From an uncultured Porphyromonas sp. (lineage in GTDB: Bacteria > Bacteroidota > Bacteroidia > Bacteroidales > Porphyromonadaceae), in assembly GCF_938046015.1 (NCBI RefSeq), contig NZ_CALIXW010000007.1:20119-84118 (forward strand): a stretch of 64,000 nucleotides of DNA. The letters are read 5' to 3'. The notes under the pieces are model-generated. The model worked only from the letters and a program-made list of their open reading frames with translations, did no database searches and was not told the origin of the DNA. Both the position numbers and the translations under genes were made by a program. Positions 49,430 through 57,731 of this stretch are shown here, in pieces; position 1 is the stretch's first letter; each line of letters begins with the position of its first letter.

Positions 49430-49460
49430 TTGGGTATTCCTAGGAGAATTGCTACATTTG
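49430..49460 (+). promoter_or_regulatory. Bacteroidetes promoter of the threonine dehydrogenase gene
   Basis: TTGG at 49430-49433 (-33 consensus TTTG), 19-bp spacer, then TACATTTG at 49453-49460 (full match to TAnnTTTG). This is the only site in the window where both boxes have the right spacing. Predicted leader is about 113 nt. Confidence 0.65.
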
Positions 49461-49579
49461 CCCTGTAAAGAGCACTTGTACGCTCTATACCCAGGGCTCC
49501 ATGAGAAGCGCACCTGGTCGTCATAGAAATCGCAACACAAGTAGACCAACTCTTACTCAATTAACATCAAGATCGAGGT

Positions 49580-50524
49580 ATGAAAAACATCCTGATTATC
49601 GGCTCTACGGGGCAGATAGGTACGGAGCTAGCCCTCACCCTACGCAAACACTATCCCACCGTTGTCGTCGGCTACATCCCCTCAGCACCCCCTCATGGCG
49701 AGCTGCTCGAGACCGGGCCTAGCGAAGTCGTAGACATCACCAATGCCGCGCAGATCGCCGAGGTCGTGCGCCGCTACAAGATCGACACCATCTACAACCT
49801 AGCCGCACTGCTCAGTGCTGTGGCTGAGGCCAAGCCCCAGCTGGCATGGAAGATCGGCCTCGGAGGCCTCTTCAACGTGCTCGAGGTCGCTCGCGAGGAA
49901 GGCTGCGCTGTCTTCACGCCGAGCTCCATCGGTTCCTTTGGCCCCGAGACCCCACGCGACATGACACCCCAGGACACCATCCAGCGCCCCAAGACCATGT
50001 ACGGGGTGACCAAGGTGTCGGGCGAGCTGCTCAGCGACTACTACCACAAGCGCTTCGGCGTCGACACGCGCTCGGTACGCTTCCCAGGGCTGATCTCCAA
50101 TGTAGCGCCTCCAGGGGGCGGTACGACGGACTACGCCGTAGACATCTACTACGCGGCTGTGCGTGAGGGTAAGTTTGCCTGCCCGCTCAAGCCCGGTACC
50201 TACATGGATATGATGTACATGCCCGATGCGCTGCGTGCCTGCATGGAGCTGATGGAGGCGGACCCCAGCCGACTGGTGCACCGCAATTCCTTCAACATCA
50301 CGGCTATGAGCTTCGACCCCGAGGGCATCGCTGCCTCGATCCGCGAGCTCATCCCCAGCTTCGAGCTGCACTACGAGCTCGATCCACTGCGCCAGGGGAT
50401 CGCTGACTCTTGGCCCAACTCCCTAGACGATAGCTGCGCGCGCAGCGAGTGGGACTGGAAGCCCCAGTACGACCTGCCCGCCATGACGCGCGATATGATC
50501 GAGACGATCCGCCGCAAGGGCTAG
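49580..50524 (+). CDS. SDR-type L-threonine 3-dehydrogenase
   Basis: 314 residues of the extended short-chain dehydrogenase fold. The NAD motif is IIGSTGQIGTEL at the N-terminus, TPSSIGSFGPETPRD is the active-site serine block, and the catalytic Tyr and Lys are in KTMYGVTKVSGE. PGLISNVAPPGGGTTDYAVD is characteristic of the SDR threonine dehydrogenases found in Flavobacterium and relatives, which oxidise L-threonine to 2-amino-3-oxobutyrate. The partner ligase gene kbl is not in this window. UDP-sugar epimerases are the alternative, but the GGGTTDYAV block argues against them. It is a single gene with its own promoter and a bidirectional hairpin at the end. Confidence 0.87.
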   Translation: MKNILIIGSTGQIGTELALTLRKHYPTVVVGYIPSAPPHGELLETGPSEVVDITNAAQIAEVVRRYKIDTIYNLAALLSAVAEAKPQLAWKIGLGGLFNVLEVAREEGCAVFTPSSIGSFGPETPRDMTPQDTIQRPKTMYGVTKVSGELLSDYYHKRFGVDTRSVRFPGLISNVAPPGGGTTDYAVDIYYAAVREGKFACPLKPGTYMDMMYMPDALRACMELMEADPSRLVHRNSFNITAMSFDPEGIAASIRELIPSFELHYELDPLRQGIADSWPNSLDDSCARSEWDWKPQYDLPAMTRDMIETIRRKG

Positions 50525-50551
50525 CCGCCTCATGGCTTCGGCGATATAAGG

Positions 50552-50588
50552 AGAGCGCCCGACTGCTATGCTGGCAGTCGGGCGCTCT
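50552..50588. terminator. Bidirectional terminator between tdh and recO
   Basis: Perfect 15-bp arms AGAGCGCCCGACTGC and GCAGTCGGGCGCTCT with a 7-nt loop, followed by ATTTGT. The two genes converge on it, with stops 28 and 25 bp away. Confidence 0.82.
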
Positions 50589-50612
50589 ATTTGTATGCCT
50601 TGCTCTGGGGGC

Positions 50613-51374
50613 TCAGGCCTCATCTACGGGGATCGAGGTGGGCGGAGGGCTCGTGGTGGCGAGCTGCCGCAGGATGGGTAGGCACTTCAGCGGGGGGAAG
50701 TGGTGTAGGTGCAGGCGGTAGTAGTCCAGCAGCAGGTCGAGGATGCGGGCGCGCAGCAGCCTATTGAGCGGGTAGCGTTCCAGGCGCTCGTAGCTCATCC
50801 GAAGGAGAGCAGGCAGGGCTGCGTACTCCTCGGGACTGAGGCGATAGGCGCCTGGGGTGGGGACGAAGCGCAGCTCCGAGAGGTCGAAGAAGCGCCCCAG
50901 GCAAGGCTCCTCGGGCAGCTCGGGCGTGAGGCCGAAGTGCTCCAGCAGCTGGATGAGGAAGCTGAGGTGGAAGTTCGCCACGCCCTTATCCAGCCCTTCC
51001 CAGAGTTGCAGTGAGTGGCTGATGAAGTGGTAGAGCTCGGGCTCGGGGCTCGGCGTGCGGAGGATGCGGTAGAGGAATTCGCTCAGGAAGATGGCCTGTG
51101 CGCCCTTGGCAGGGTGCATCTGTAGGCTATGGTGGAGGCAGAGGCCGCGGGCTTCCTTGATCTTGTAGAGCTCTCCGCGACTTTGCGGCTGGAGGATCAG
51201 CTCCACCTCCGCCAGCAGGCGCAGCAGCTCACGCACGGGCTGTCGACGCTGGCGCCGCTCAGGTACGAGGACGCCTACAGCTCCTGCCTCACGAGTGTAG
51301 AGCTGGTAGATGCTGTAGCTGTCGCTGTAGCGCGTACGGTGGAGGACGATGGCGGGGGTACTGAGGGCCTGCAT
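50613..51374 (-). CDS. recO: DNA repair protein RecO
   Basis: RecO loads RecA on SSB-coated gaps together with RecR. 253 residues. The N-terminal OB-fold contains AIVLHRTRYSDSYSIYQLYT and GAVGVLVPE, and the helical C-terminal domain follows (FLSEFLYRILRTPSPEPELY, FHLSFLIQLLEHFGLTPELP). The zinc cysteines of some RecO proteins are absent, as is usual in Bacteroidetes to my memory. It is a single gene. Upstream are three 22-23-bp repeats that echo its own start-codon region. Confidence 0.92.
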   Translation of the reverse strand: MQALSTPAIVLHRTRYSDSYSIYQLYTREAGAVGVLVPERRQRRQPVRELLRLLAEVELILQPQSRGELYKIKEARGLCLHHSLQMHPAKGAQAIFLSEFLYRILRTPSPEPELYHFISHSLQLWEGLDKGVANFHLSFLIQLLEHFGLTPELPEEPCLGRFFDLSELRFVPTPGAYRLSPEEYAALPALLRMSYERLERYPLNRLLRARILDLLLDYYRLHLHHFPPLKCLPILRQLATTSPPPTSIPVDEA

Positions 51375-51401
51375 TAGGGAGCGCCGCGGGGCGGCGTGAA
51401 G

Positions 51402-51469
51402 GAGTGCTGAGGAGCTGCCTTAATGAGTGCTGAGGGCCTGCCTTAATGATGCTGAGGAGCTGCCTTAAT
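51402..51469. repeat. Triplicated 22-23-bp repeat upstream of recO
   Basis: Three tandem copies of GAGTGCTGAGG(A/G)GC/CCTGCCTTAAT type sequence at 51402, 51425 and 51448. The same words occur at the recO start (CTGAGGGCCTGCATTAG, 51361-51377), where CAT is the recO ATG. The copies have C in place of A, giving AAG instead of ATG on the minus strand. Confidence 0.75.
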
Positions 51470-51507
51470 AAGAGCAGGAGGACGGCTACGAAGGACTAGA
51501 AATGACG

Positions 51508-51557
51508 AAGCCCCTACCGCTGGCAGCCCGCGTGGGGCTAACCAGGAGTAGGGGCTC
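51508..51557 (-). terminator. Hairpin after the coiled-coil lipoprotein gene
   Basis: Arms AGCCCCTAC and GTAGGGGCT enclose an inner CTGG/CCAG and AGCCC/GGGCT, about 40 bp past the stop of the lipoprotein gene. Confidence 0.6.
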
Positions 51558-51596
51558 GTCGCTAGGGGGATCGTCTCGGATCGCTAAGCTAGGCGC

Positions 51597-52451
51597 TTAG
51601 TCTACCTGGACGACGAGGATCTTAGAGTTGCTCCAGAAGGCCTCGCTGTTCTTGATGTGGAGGACGAGCTGCTTATCACTGCCGGGCAGGAGCTCGTAGG
51701 AGCTAGCGGGGTGCACCGTCAGGAGGCGTGCCTTGCGGCTGTAGAGCGGCAGCTGCGAGAGGTCGCGGCGGTCGGTCTTCGTGAAGTAGCTCATGTTGGC
51801 CTGCTCGGTAGCTACGCGGCCGCCCTGCAGGATCTTCATGTCCTTGAGGTCACCCTTGGTACCGACGCAGTAGCGTACGGTGTTGAGCTCCTTGTCCTGG
51901 CTGGCCAGAGCTGCTGCCTGCTGTGCGGTAGCTGCGTTGAGGCGATCGACGTCGCTCATGCGCTGCGTGAGCATGGAGTCCAGCAGACCGATAGCGAGGT
52001 TCTTACGCTCCAGTTCCTCGGTGAGGGTCTGCACGCGCTGCTTCTGCACCTCGAGCTCCTTGCGGAGCGCCGCGATGGTAGCCTGCAGGCGACGGTTCTG
52101 TCCGCCGCTCTTCTCGAGCTTCTCGGTCAGGGCATTGATAGCGTCGTTGCTGGCGCGTAGCTTGTCGTTGATCAGGAGCATGTTGTCCTTGATGCGATCG
52201 CGCTCCGAGCGGCGGATGTCGCCCTTCATGGGATTGACGTTGATCATCCCCTCGACTGAGGAGATCTCCTGGAAGTTAGTCAGGACGCTTGCCACGAGGG
52301 AGTCGGTCTCGTGGAGCTCGGACTCGTAGTTCTGGTTGACGAGGGCGAGCGAGTCGTACTGAGCCTTCAGTGTCTTATACTCACCCGAGTTCGTCGAGCA
52401 GGATGCTAGGGCCAGTGAAAGTAGGCTAGCAAAGATCAGGGTCTTCTTCAT
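51597..52451 (-). CDS. Coiled-coil lipoprotein, conserved in Bacteroidetes
   Basis: 284 residues. The lipoprotein signal is MKKTLIFASLLSLALASCST with the lipidated cysteine at C18. The middle (about residues 25-190) is a long heptad-rich coiled coil (LRKELEVQKQRVQTLTEELE). The C-terminal ~90 residues form a small domain with VRYCVGTKGDLKDMKILQ, LLTVHPASSYELLPGSDK and a final SNSKILVVQVD. No enzyme motif is seen. It is likely attached to a membrane and projecting into the periplasm. It follows rsmI by 14 bp, so it is the last gene of the ruvX-def-TPR-rsmI run. Confidence 0.82.
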   Translation of the reverse strand: MKKTLIFASLLSLALASCSTNSGEYKTLKAQYDSLALVNQNYESELHETDSLVASVLTNFQEISSVEGMINVNPMKGDIRRSERDRIKDNMLLINDKLRASNDAINALTEKLEKSGGQNRRLQATIAALRKELEVQKQRVQTLTEELERKNLAIGLLDSMLTQRMSDVDRLNAATAQQAAALASQDKELNTVRYCVGTKGDLKDMKILQGGRVATEQANMSYFTKTDRRDLSQLPLYSRKARLLTVHPASSYELLPGSDKQLVLHIKNSEAFWSNSKILVVQVD

Positions 52452-52465
52452 ACACGTGAGATTAG

Positions 52466-53233
52466 TTACTTATTCCACTTTTTAGAGCGCCGTAGTCGCT
52501 TGCGCTCCTCTTCGCTGAGTGGCTTGCTGTCGTCTATTGGGGGCTCCTTTTCACCCTCAAATGTACTATTTCTTCCGATAATAAGCACAAACTCCCCCCG
52601 CGGCTCGTGCTGGGTGAAGTGCTGGATGAGCTCCGCGAGGGTACCGCGTACCGCCTCTTCATAGAGCTTGGTGAGCTCCCGCACGGCCGCTACCTGCGTC
52701 TCGGGGGCGAAGTGCTCGGCCAGCTGCTCGAGGGTCTTCACGAGGCGGTGGGGGGACTCGTAGAGGATCATCGTGTGGTCGCGCTGGGCGAGCTCACGGA
52801 GCTTGGTCTGGCGTCCCTTCTTGACGGGGAGGAAGCCCTCGAAGCTGAAGCGATCGGAGGGCAAGCCCGAGATGACGAGCGCGGGGACGAAGGCCGTAGC
52901 CCCTGGGAGACACTCGACCTCGATGCCGCGCTCCAGGCAGGCACGCACTAGGAGGTAGCCTGGGTCGGAGATGGCGGGGGTGCCCGCGTCGGTGATGAGG
53001 GCTACCTCGCCCTCCTGCTCGATGCGGTCGCAGAGGCGCTCCAGGGCCTGATGCTCATTGTACTTGTGGTAGCTCTGCATCGGGCACTTGATCTCGTAGT
53101 GCTGTAGGAGGAGCCCCGAGGTGCGCGTATCCTCGGCGAGGATGAGCGGGACGCTGCGCAGCACCTTGAGGGCGCGTAGGGTGATGTCCTCGAGGTTACC
53201 TATAGGGGTGGGCACTAGGATGAGCTTGGGCAT
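52466..53233 (-). CDS. rsmI: 16S rRNA (cytidine1402-2'-O)-methyltransferase
   Basis: RsmI methylates C1402 of 16S rRNA with SAM, tuning decoding at the P site. 255 residues of the tetrapyrrole-methylase fold. Visible blocks are LVPTPIGNLEDITLRAL, LILAEDTRTSGLLLQHY, ALITDAGTPAISDPG, CLPGATAFVPALVISGL and MILYESPHRLVKTL. The C-terminus is Lys/Arg-rich (RKRLRRSKKWNK), as expected for an RNA binder. It lies between two envelope-protein genes, with 11-14 bp gaps. Confidence 0.96.
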   Translation of the reverse strand: MPKLILVPTPIGNLEDITLRALKVLRSVPLILAEDTRTSGLLLQHYEIKCPMQSYHKYNEHQALERLCDRIEQEGEVALITDAGTPAISDPGYLLVRACLERGIEVECLPGATAFVPALVISGLPSDRFSFEGFLPVKKGRQTKLRELAQRDHTMILYESPHRLVKTLEQLAEHFAPETQVAAVRELTKLYEEAVRGTLAELIQHFTQHEPRGEFVLIIGRNSTFEGEKEPPIDDSKPLSEEERKRLRRSKKWNK

Positions 53234-53244
53234 AGGGACGGGGC

Positions 53245-55317
53245 TTATTGGTTCATGCGCTTGATGATGCTGTAGGCCTCGTAGAGCCCGAGCTCGCCTG
53301 CACGGCTGAGGTCACGCGTCCCCTCGACGACCTTACCCTGGGCGTAGTAGAGGAGGCCGCGATTGAAGTAGGCCTCAGCGAAGCTCGCGTTGAGCTCTAT
53401 GGCCTTGTTGTAGTCCTCGAGGGCGTGGGCCTGCTCGCCTGAGCGCTGGTAGAGGTTGCCTCTATTATAGTAGCCGTAGGCGAAGCTCGAGGCGAGCTGT
53501 AGGAGCTGGTTGAGGTCAAGCAGTGGCGGGTGCTCCAGCAGGACGCTGGGGCGGCGCGGGGCGCTGGGCACCGAGATGGACTGCCCCCCGAGGGTAGCTG
53601 CCGAGCGAATGAGCTGCTGCTCGGTGCTCGTGCTGGGCTCGGCCTGACGGCTCTGCTGTGCCTGTGAGCGGCGTACGGAGGCTGAGGCACGCGCCAGGTA
53701 TGCTATAGAGAGCTTGGGGTCGATGCTCAGGGCGCGGGTGAAGTCTAGGATCGCCTGGTCGAGGTCCTGCAGCAGGGCGTAGTCTATGCCGCGGCGTAGG
53801 TAGAGCTCGGCCTGATCCTCGCCGAGCTCGGAGAGCTGACGAATGTCGGCGTGCAGTGCCTGGATCTGCTTCTCGCCGAGCTGTAGGCTGCGCTCCTGTA
53901 GGAGGATGCGTGGGGCACGGCGGTCGCGCTGCCTCAGACGACTATTGAGCTGGTCGAGGAGGCTGGAGTAGAAGACGCGGCTCTGGTTGCCATCCTTGTC
54001 CACCTCGGTGAAGTAGCTGAGCTGGACGTCCTGCTTGGGCTGCAGCTGCTGCTCTACGTCCTGCACGCGGCCGCGCAGCTGGCTCGTGTAGCTGGGGCGC
54101 TCGGCGCCTGTCTCGGGCTTGGTCTCCACGAGGAGGCCGTACTTCTCGATCGCCTCGTCGGTCTCGCTGCGGGTCTTGCTGGGCTTGCTGTTGGTCTTGG
54201 CCTGCTGCGTGGCCTGCTTGCGGTAGCGAGCGTTGTTGCTGAGGTCAAAGACGTGCAGCTGGTCCTGCGTGGCGCCCTTCGTATCCCCGAGACGCTGTCT
54301 CAGGGCAGCACGCGCTACGAAGCCCTCGGAGAAGATGGGGTAGACGCGGAGCACCTCATTGAGGTCGCTGAGGGCTGCACGCAGACGGCCGACGCGCTCG
54401 AGCAGGAGGGCGCGGTTGTAGCGCGCGATGTAGTTCTTGGGCTCGAGCTGGAGCAGCTTGTCCCAGTCGGTGATGGCGAGGCTGTATTCGCCGACCTGCA
54501 TGCGCAGCAGGGCGCGGTTGTTCAGCGCTGCACGCTCCGAGGGGCTGAGGCGTAGGGCCTCGCTGTAGTCCTCCATAGCGCCCCGCAGGTCATTCTGGTG
54601 GTAGCGCATGATGGCCCTATTGACATAGAGGCTGGCGGAGGCGCTCCCCCGACCGATGACGTAGTCGAGGTCACGGATGCTGGAGGGGTAGTCCTGGCGG
54701 GCGGCAGCGATCTGGGCGCGCAGTAGGTAGGCAGGGCTGTAGGTGCTGTCGAGCTCGAGGAGCTGCCCGAGGCGCTGCTGCGCTAGCAGGGTGTCTTGTC
54801 GCTCTAGGGCGGACTGGGCTAGGAAGCGGTAGGCCTCGCGGCTCTTGGGGGAGAAGCGCAGCATCTGATAGGCTGCTCTGTCGGCCTCCTGGTACTTCTT
54901 CTCCTCCAGCAGGGCCAGCGTGAGGTTGTGGTGCATGCCCTGATCCGCGGGGGAGAGGCTCAGTCCCTGACGGAAGTCCTTCGTCGCAGCTGGGTAGTCC
55001 TTGCTCGCCAGGTGTGCGATCCCTCGGATGAGGTAGGCTCGGCTCAATAGGGGGTTACGCTCTAGCGCTAGGCTGGCATCGGCCGAAGCCCCAGCGTAGT
55101 CGTCGAGGCTGATCTTGGCGATGGAGCGGTAGAGGTAGGGCTCAGCCATCCAGGGGCGTAGGCCGATGACCTGGTTGAAGTAGCCCATCGAGACGATGTA
55201 GTCCTTGAAGTAGATCGCATTGCGCCCTATGTTCAAGACCTGATCCACGTCGATCTGGGCGCGGAGCAGACTGCTCGCACCGAGGAGGGCTAGGGCTAGG
55301 AGTAGGGGCTTACGCAT
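53245..55317 (-). CDS. Secreted TPR-repeat protein, 690 residues
   Basis: Start at 55317 (MRKPLLLALALLGASSLLRA, signal peptide cleaved near LRAQ); an in-frame ATG 25 codons upstream lacks signal character. Up to about residue 365 there are ten or so TPR units (AEPYLYRSIAKISLDDYAGA, AYLIRGIAHLASKDYPAATK, LYVNRAIMRYHQNDLRGAME). A low-complexity middle (QATQQAKTNSKPSKTRSETD) and a charged domain follow, then another TPR cluster at the C-terminus (AYLARASASVRRSQ, YYNRGNLYQRSGEQAHALED). It is probably a periplasmic scaffold. The middle domain (DVQLSYFTEVDKDGNQSRV) is not recognised. The gap to def is 31 bp. Confidence 0.85.
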   Translation of the reverse strand: MRKPLLLALALLGASSLLRAQIDVDQVLNIGRNAIYFKDYIVSMGYFNQVIGLRPWMAEPYLYRSIAKISLDDYAGASADASLALERNPLLSRAYLIRGIAHLASKDYPAATKDFRQGLSLSPADQGMHHNLTLALLEEKKYQEADRAAYQMLRFSPKSREAYRFLAQSALERQDTLLAQQRLGQLLELDSTYSPAYLLRAQIAAARQDYPSSIRDLDYVIGRGSASASLYVNRAIMRYHQNDLRGAMEDYSEALRLSPSERAALNNRALLRMQVGEYSLAITDWDKLLQLEPKNYIARYNRALLLERVGRLRAALSDLNEVLRVYPIFSEGFVARAALRQRLGDTKGATQDQLHVFDLSNNARYRKQATQQAKTNSKPSKTRSETDEAIEKYGLLVETKPETGAERPSYTSQLRGRVQDVEQQLQPKQDVQLSYFTEVDKDGNQSRVFYSSLLDQLNSRLRQRDRRAPRILLQERSLQLGEKQIQALHADIRQLSELGEDQAELYLRRGIDYALLQDLDQAILDFTRALSIDPKLSIAYLARASASVRRSQAQQSRQAEPSTSTEQQLIRSAATLGGQSISVPSAPRRPSVLLEHPPLLDLNQLLQLASSFAYGYYNRGNLYQRSGEQAHALEDYNKAIELNASFAEAYFNRGLLYYAQGKVVEGTRDLSRAGELGLYEAYSIIKRMNQ

Positions 55318-55348
55318 GGAGGAGGCGGAGCTGGGGGTGAGGCGGGCC

Positions 55349-55915
55349 TTACTTACGCTTCTGAGGGGCGGTGACGGTGCGGTAGTGTGCACTCACCTTA
55401 CCCTTCTGCAGGTTGGTCAGCTTGCCCTTGATGAGCTGGCGGCGGATGGCAGCGATCTTGTCCGTGAAGAGCACGCCCTCGATGTGGTCGTACTCGTGCT
55501 GGATGACGCGGGCGGCGAAGCCCGAGTAGGTCTCGCGGTGCGGCTCGAAGTTCGCATCCATGTACTCGATGGTGATCGTGGCGGGACGGGTGACGCGCTC
55601 GTGGATGCCTGGGATGCTGAGGCAGCCTTCGTCCTCGGCCAGCGTCTCCTCGCTGCTCTCTACGATACGAGCGTTGATGAAGGTCTGCTTGAGCCCCTTG
55701 CACTCGGGGTAGCTCTCGGCCATGGGATCGGCGTCGATGACGAAGAGACGAATGGCGCGCCCGATCTGAGGCGCTGCTAGCCCGATACCATCGGAGAAGT
55801 ACATGGTCTCCCACATGTCCTCGAGGAGCTGCTGTAGGCCCTCATAGTCGGGGCTGATGTCGGCGCCGACCTCGCGCAGGACGGGGTGACCGTAGATATA
55901 AATAGGTAGTTTCAT
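55349..55915 (-). CDS. def: Peptide deformylase
   Basis: Removes the formyl group from nascent proteins; Fe/Zn enzyme. 188 residues. The three family motifs are SDGIGLAAPQIG (residues 41-52), DEGCLSIPGIHE (with the metal cysteine) and VIQHEYDHIEGVLF (the two metal histidines and catalytic Glu-like position HEYDH). It lies 48 bp downstream of ruvX in the same run. Confidence 0.97.
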   Translation of the reverse strand: MKLPIYIYGHPVLREVGADISPDYEGLQQLLEDMWETMYFSDGIGLAAPQIGRAIRLFVIDADPMAESYPECKGLKQTFINARIVESSEETLAEDEGCLSIPGIHERVTRPATITIEYMDANFEPHRETYSGFAARVIQHEYDHIEGVLFTDKIAAIRRQLIKGKLTNLQKGKVSAHYRTVTAPQKRK

Positions 55916-55963
55916 AGCGAGTCAATATCTGCTCTGTATAATCTAACGTATGGGATCCCTATC

Positions 55964-56404
55964 CTAGGGTAGCTGTATGGGCCCGAGGCCGTCGCGCTGC
56001 TCGAGGTAGCTCTGCAGGATGATGACGGCGCTGACCTCATCGACGAGCCCCTTGTCCTGCTGGCGGCGCATCTTGCCTATGCCTGCCTCGCGTATGGTAC
56101 GCTGCGCTAGGACCGAGGTGAAGCGCTCGTCCTGATAGACGATCTTGAGCTGGGGCTGTGCCTGCTGTAGGCGGGTGACGAAGGGGCGGATGTACTTCAT
56201 CGACTCGGACTCCTGCCCCTGCATCTGGCGGGGGTAGCCCATCACGAGTAGATCCACGGGCTCGCGGCTGAGGTAGTCGGCGAGCCAGTCCAGTAGCTGG
56301 TGTGTGGGTATCGTCCCCAGCCCGCCTGGTACGAGCTGTAGGGTGTCGGTAGCTGCTACGCCGCAGCGCTTGCGTCCGAAATCAATAGCTAATATCCTTC
56401 CCAT
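55964..56404 (-). CDS. ruvX: Holliday-junction-resolvase-like protein RuvX (YqgF)
   Basis: An RNase H-fold nuclease that has been linked to 16S rRNA processing and to Holliday-junction cleavage. 146 residues from MGRILAIDFGRKRCGVAATD, the N-terminal strand with the first acidic residue. LLVMGYPRQMQGQESESM and VYQDERFTSVLAQRT follow, and DEVSAVIILQSYLEQR carries the last Asp. The frame is open 32 codons upstream, but the -7 box at 56416 would make the ATG at 56404 nearly leaderless. It is the first gene of the def-rsmI run. Confidence 0.94.
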   Translation of the reverse strand: MGRILAIDFGRKRCGVAATDTLQLVPGGLGTIPTHQLLDWLADYLSREPVDLLVMGYPRQMQGQESESMKYIRPFVTRLQQAQPQLKIVYQDERFTSVLAQRTIREAGIGKMRRQQDKGLVDEVSAVIILQSYLEQRDGLGPIQLP

Positions 56405-56415
56405 AGTTGTAGACA

Positions 56416-56423
56416 CAAAGATA
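56416..56423 (-). promoter_or_regulatory. -7 box of the ruvX-def run
   Basis: Minus-strand TATCTTTG with predicted start near 56409, only about 5 nt before the ruvX ATG. It supports the short ruvX start. Confidence 0.5.
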
Positions 56424-56593
56424 CAAAAGCTAGGGGGATCGCCTGCCGTAGGCCTCGGGCTTCGTCCCCAGCGGCCCCTAAGGCTGCCCGCCCCCACCAT
56501 CCGCTTCGCACGCCTATAGTCTAGGGACGTCCCCTCGCGCGTGTCCTATGAAATGGCGAAGTGTGCCGCTGCGGCATTCACGACCGCTTTAAG

Positions 56594-57297
56594 GGTCGCC
56601 CCTGTAGGGCTCTGTCCTTTTGTCTGTAGCTTACCCAGGGTTTGGTTGCCCTTACAGGGCTACGCACCCTGGGCTTTGAGTGGGTCGCCCCTGTAGGGCT
56701 CTGTCCCTTTGCCTGTAGCTTACCCAGGGTTTGGTCGCCCTTACAGGGCTACGCACCCTAGGCTTTGAGTGGGTCGCCCCTGTAGGGCTCTGTTCTTTTG
56801 TCTGTAGCTTACCCAGGGTTTGGTCGCCCTTACAGGGCTACGCACCCTGGGCTTTGAGTGGGTCGCCCCTCTAGGGCTCTGTCCCTTTGTCTGTAGCTTA
56901 CCCAGGGTTTGGTCGCCCTTATAGGGCTACGCACCCTGGGCTTTGAGAGGGTCGCCCCTCTAGGGCTCTATCCTTTTGTCTGTAACTTACCCAGGGTTTG
57001 GTCGCCCTTACAGGGCTGCGCACCCTGGGCTTTGAGTGGGTCGCCCCTCTAGGGCTCTGTCCTTTTGTCTGTAGCTTACCCAGGGTTTGGTCGCCCTTAC
57101 AGGGCTACGCACCCTGGGCTTTGAGAGGGTCGCCCCTACAGGGCTCTGTCCCTTTGCCTGTAGCTTACCCAGGGTTTGGTTGCCCTTACAGGGCTACGCA
57201 CCCTGGGCTTTGAGTGAGTCGCCCCTACAGGGCTCTGTCCCTTTGCCTGTAGCTTACCCAGGGTTTGGTTGCCCTTACAGGGCTACGCACCCTGGGT
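56594..57297. repeat. Eight tandem 89-bp repeats
   Basis: The word GGTCGCCCCT (with small changes) recurs at 56594, 56683, 56772, 56861, 56950, 57039, 57128 and 57217 (AGTCGCC in the last), a constant 89-bp step. Each unit contains short inverted repeats: GCCCTTACAGGGC, ACCCAGGGT and ACCCTGGG. Copies differ at a few positions, chiefly CTGTAGGG/CTCTAGGG/CTACAGGG. Open frames through it are repetitive and change frame every unit because 89 is not a multiple of three, so they are not genes. Confidence 0.93.
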
Positions 57298-57560
57298 AAT
57301 AAGGTGGAGACGATAAGGATAAAGCCCTACAGGGGCGGTCCCCAAAACCGCAGAGCATGACAGGTACTGATGCCACGTCCTCCTCGTAACACCTACAGCT
57401 TTGCTCCCTTTGGCTTAGCTTCGTTCTTGGCAAGGGACAAGCGGAGGCGCAAGCCCCAGCGGGGCGACCTCCTCAAAGCCCAGGGTGCGTAGCCCTGTAA
57501 GGGCGACCAAACCCTGGGTAAGGTGGAGACAATAAGGATAGAGCCCTACAGGGGCGATCC
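57283..57560. repeat. Inverted partial copies flanking the 89-bp array
   Basis: GGTGGAGACGATAAGGATAA followed by AGCCCTACAGGGGCG occurs at about 57303-57339. A longer relative begins CTCAAAGCCCAGGGTGCGTA near 57472 and continues to a GCCCTACAGGGGCGATCCCC at about 57541-57561. These are 89-bp units in reverse orientation, separated by about 130 bp of unrelated sequence. Confidence 0.75.
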
Positions 57561-57731
57561 CCAGAACCGCTAAGCATGGCAGGTGCTGATGCTGCTTCGC
57601 CTCATCGGGGCGTGCTTCCGTGCTGGCTGCCACCCTTTGGCGCGCTGCACTGAGGGGCTTGCCTCCGTCCGAGGAGGCTCTGCGGGAGCTGAGGAAAGGC
57701 TGTGGCGGAGCTGACCCACTGATCGGACGGA

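Noticed and set aside
56594..57297. CRISPR array
   Set aside because: Units are head-to-tail with no unique spacers, and there are no cas genes in the window.
56998..57299. Plus-strand frames with repeated VALTGLRTLGF-like peptides
   Set aside because: They are translations of the 89-bp repeat, which shifts frame each unit; no start or ribosome site and no domain.
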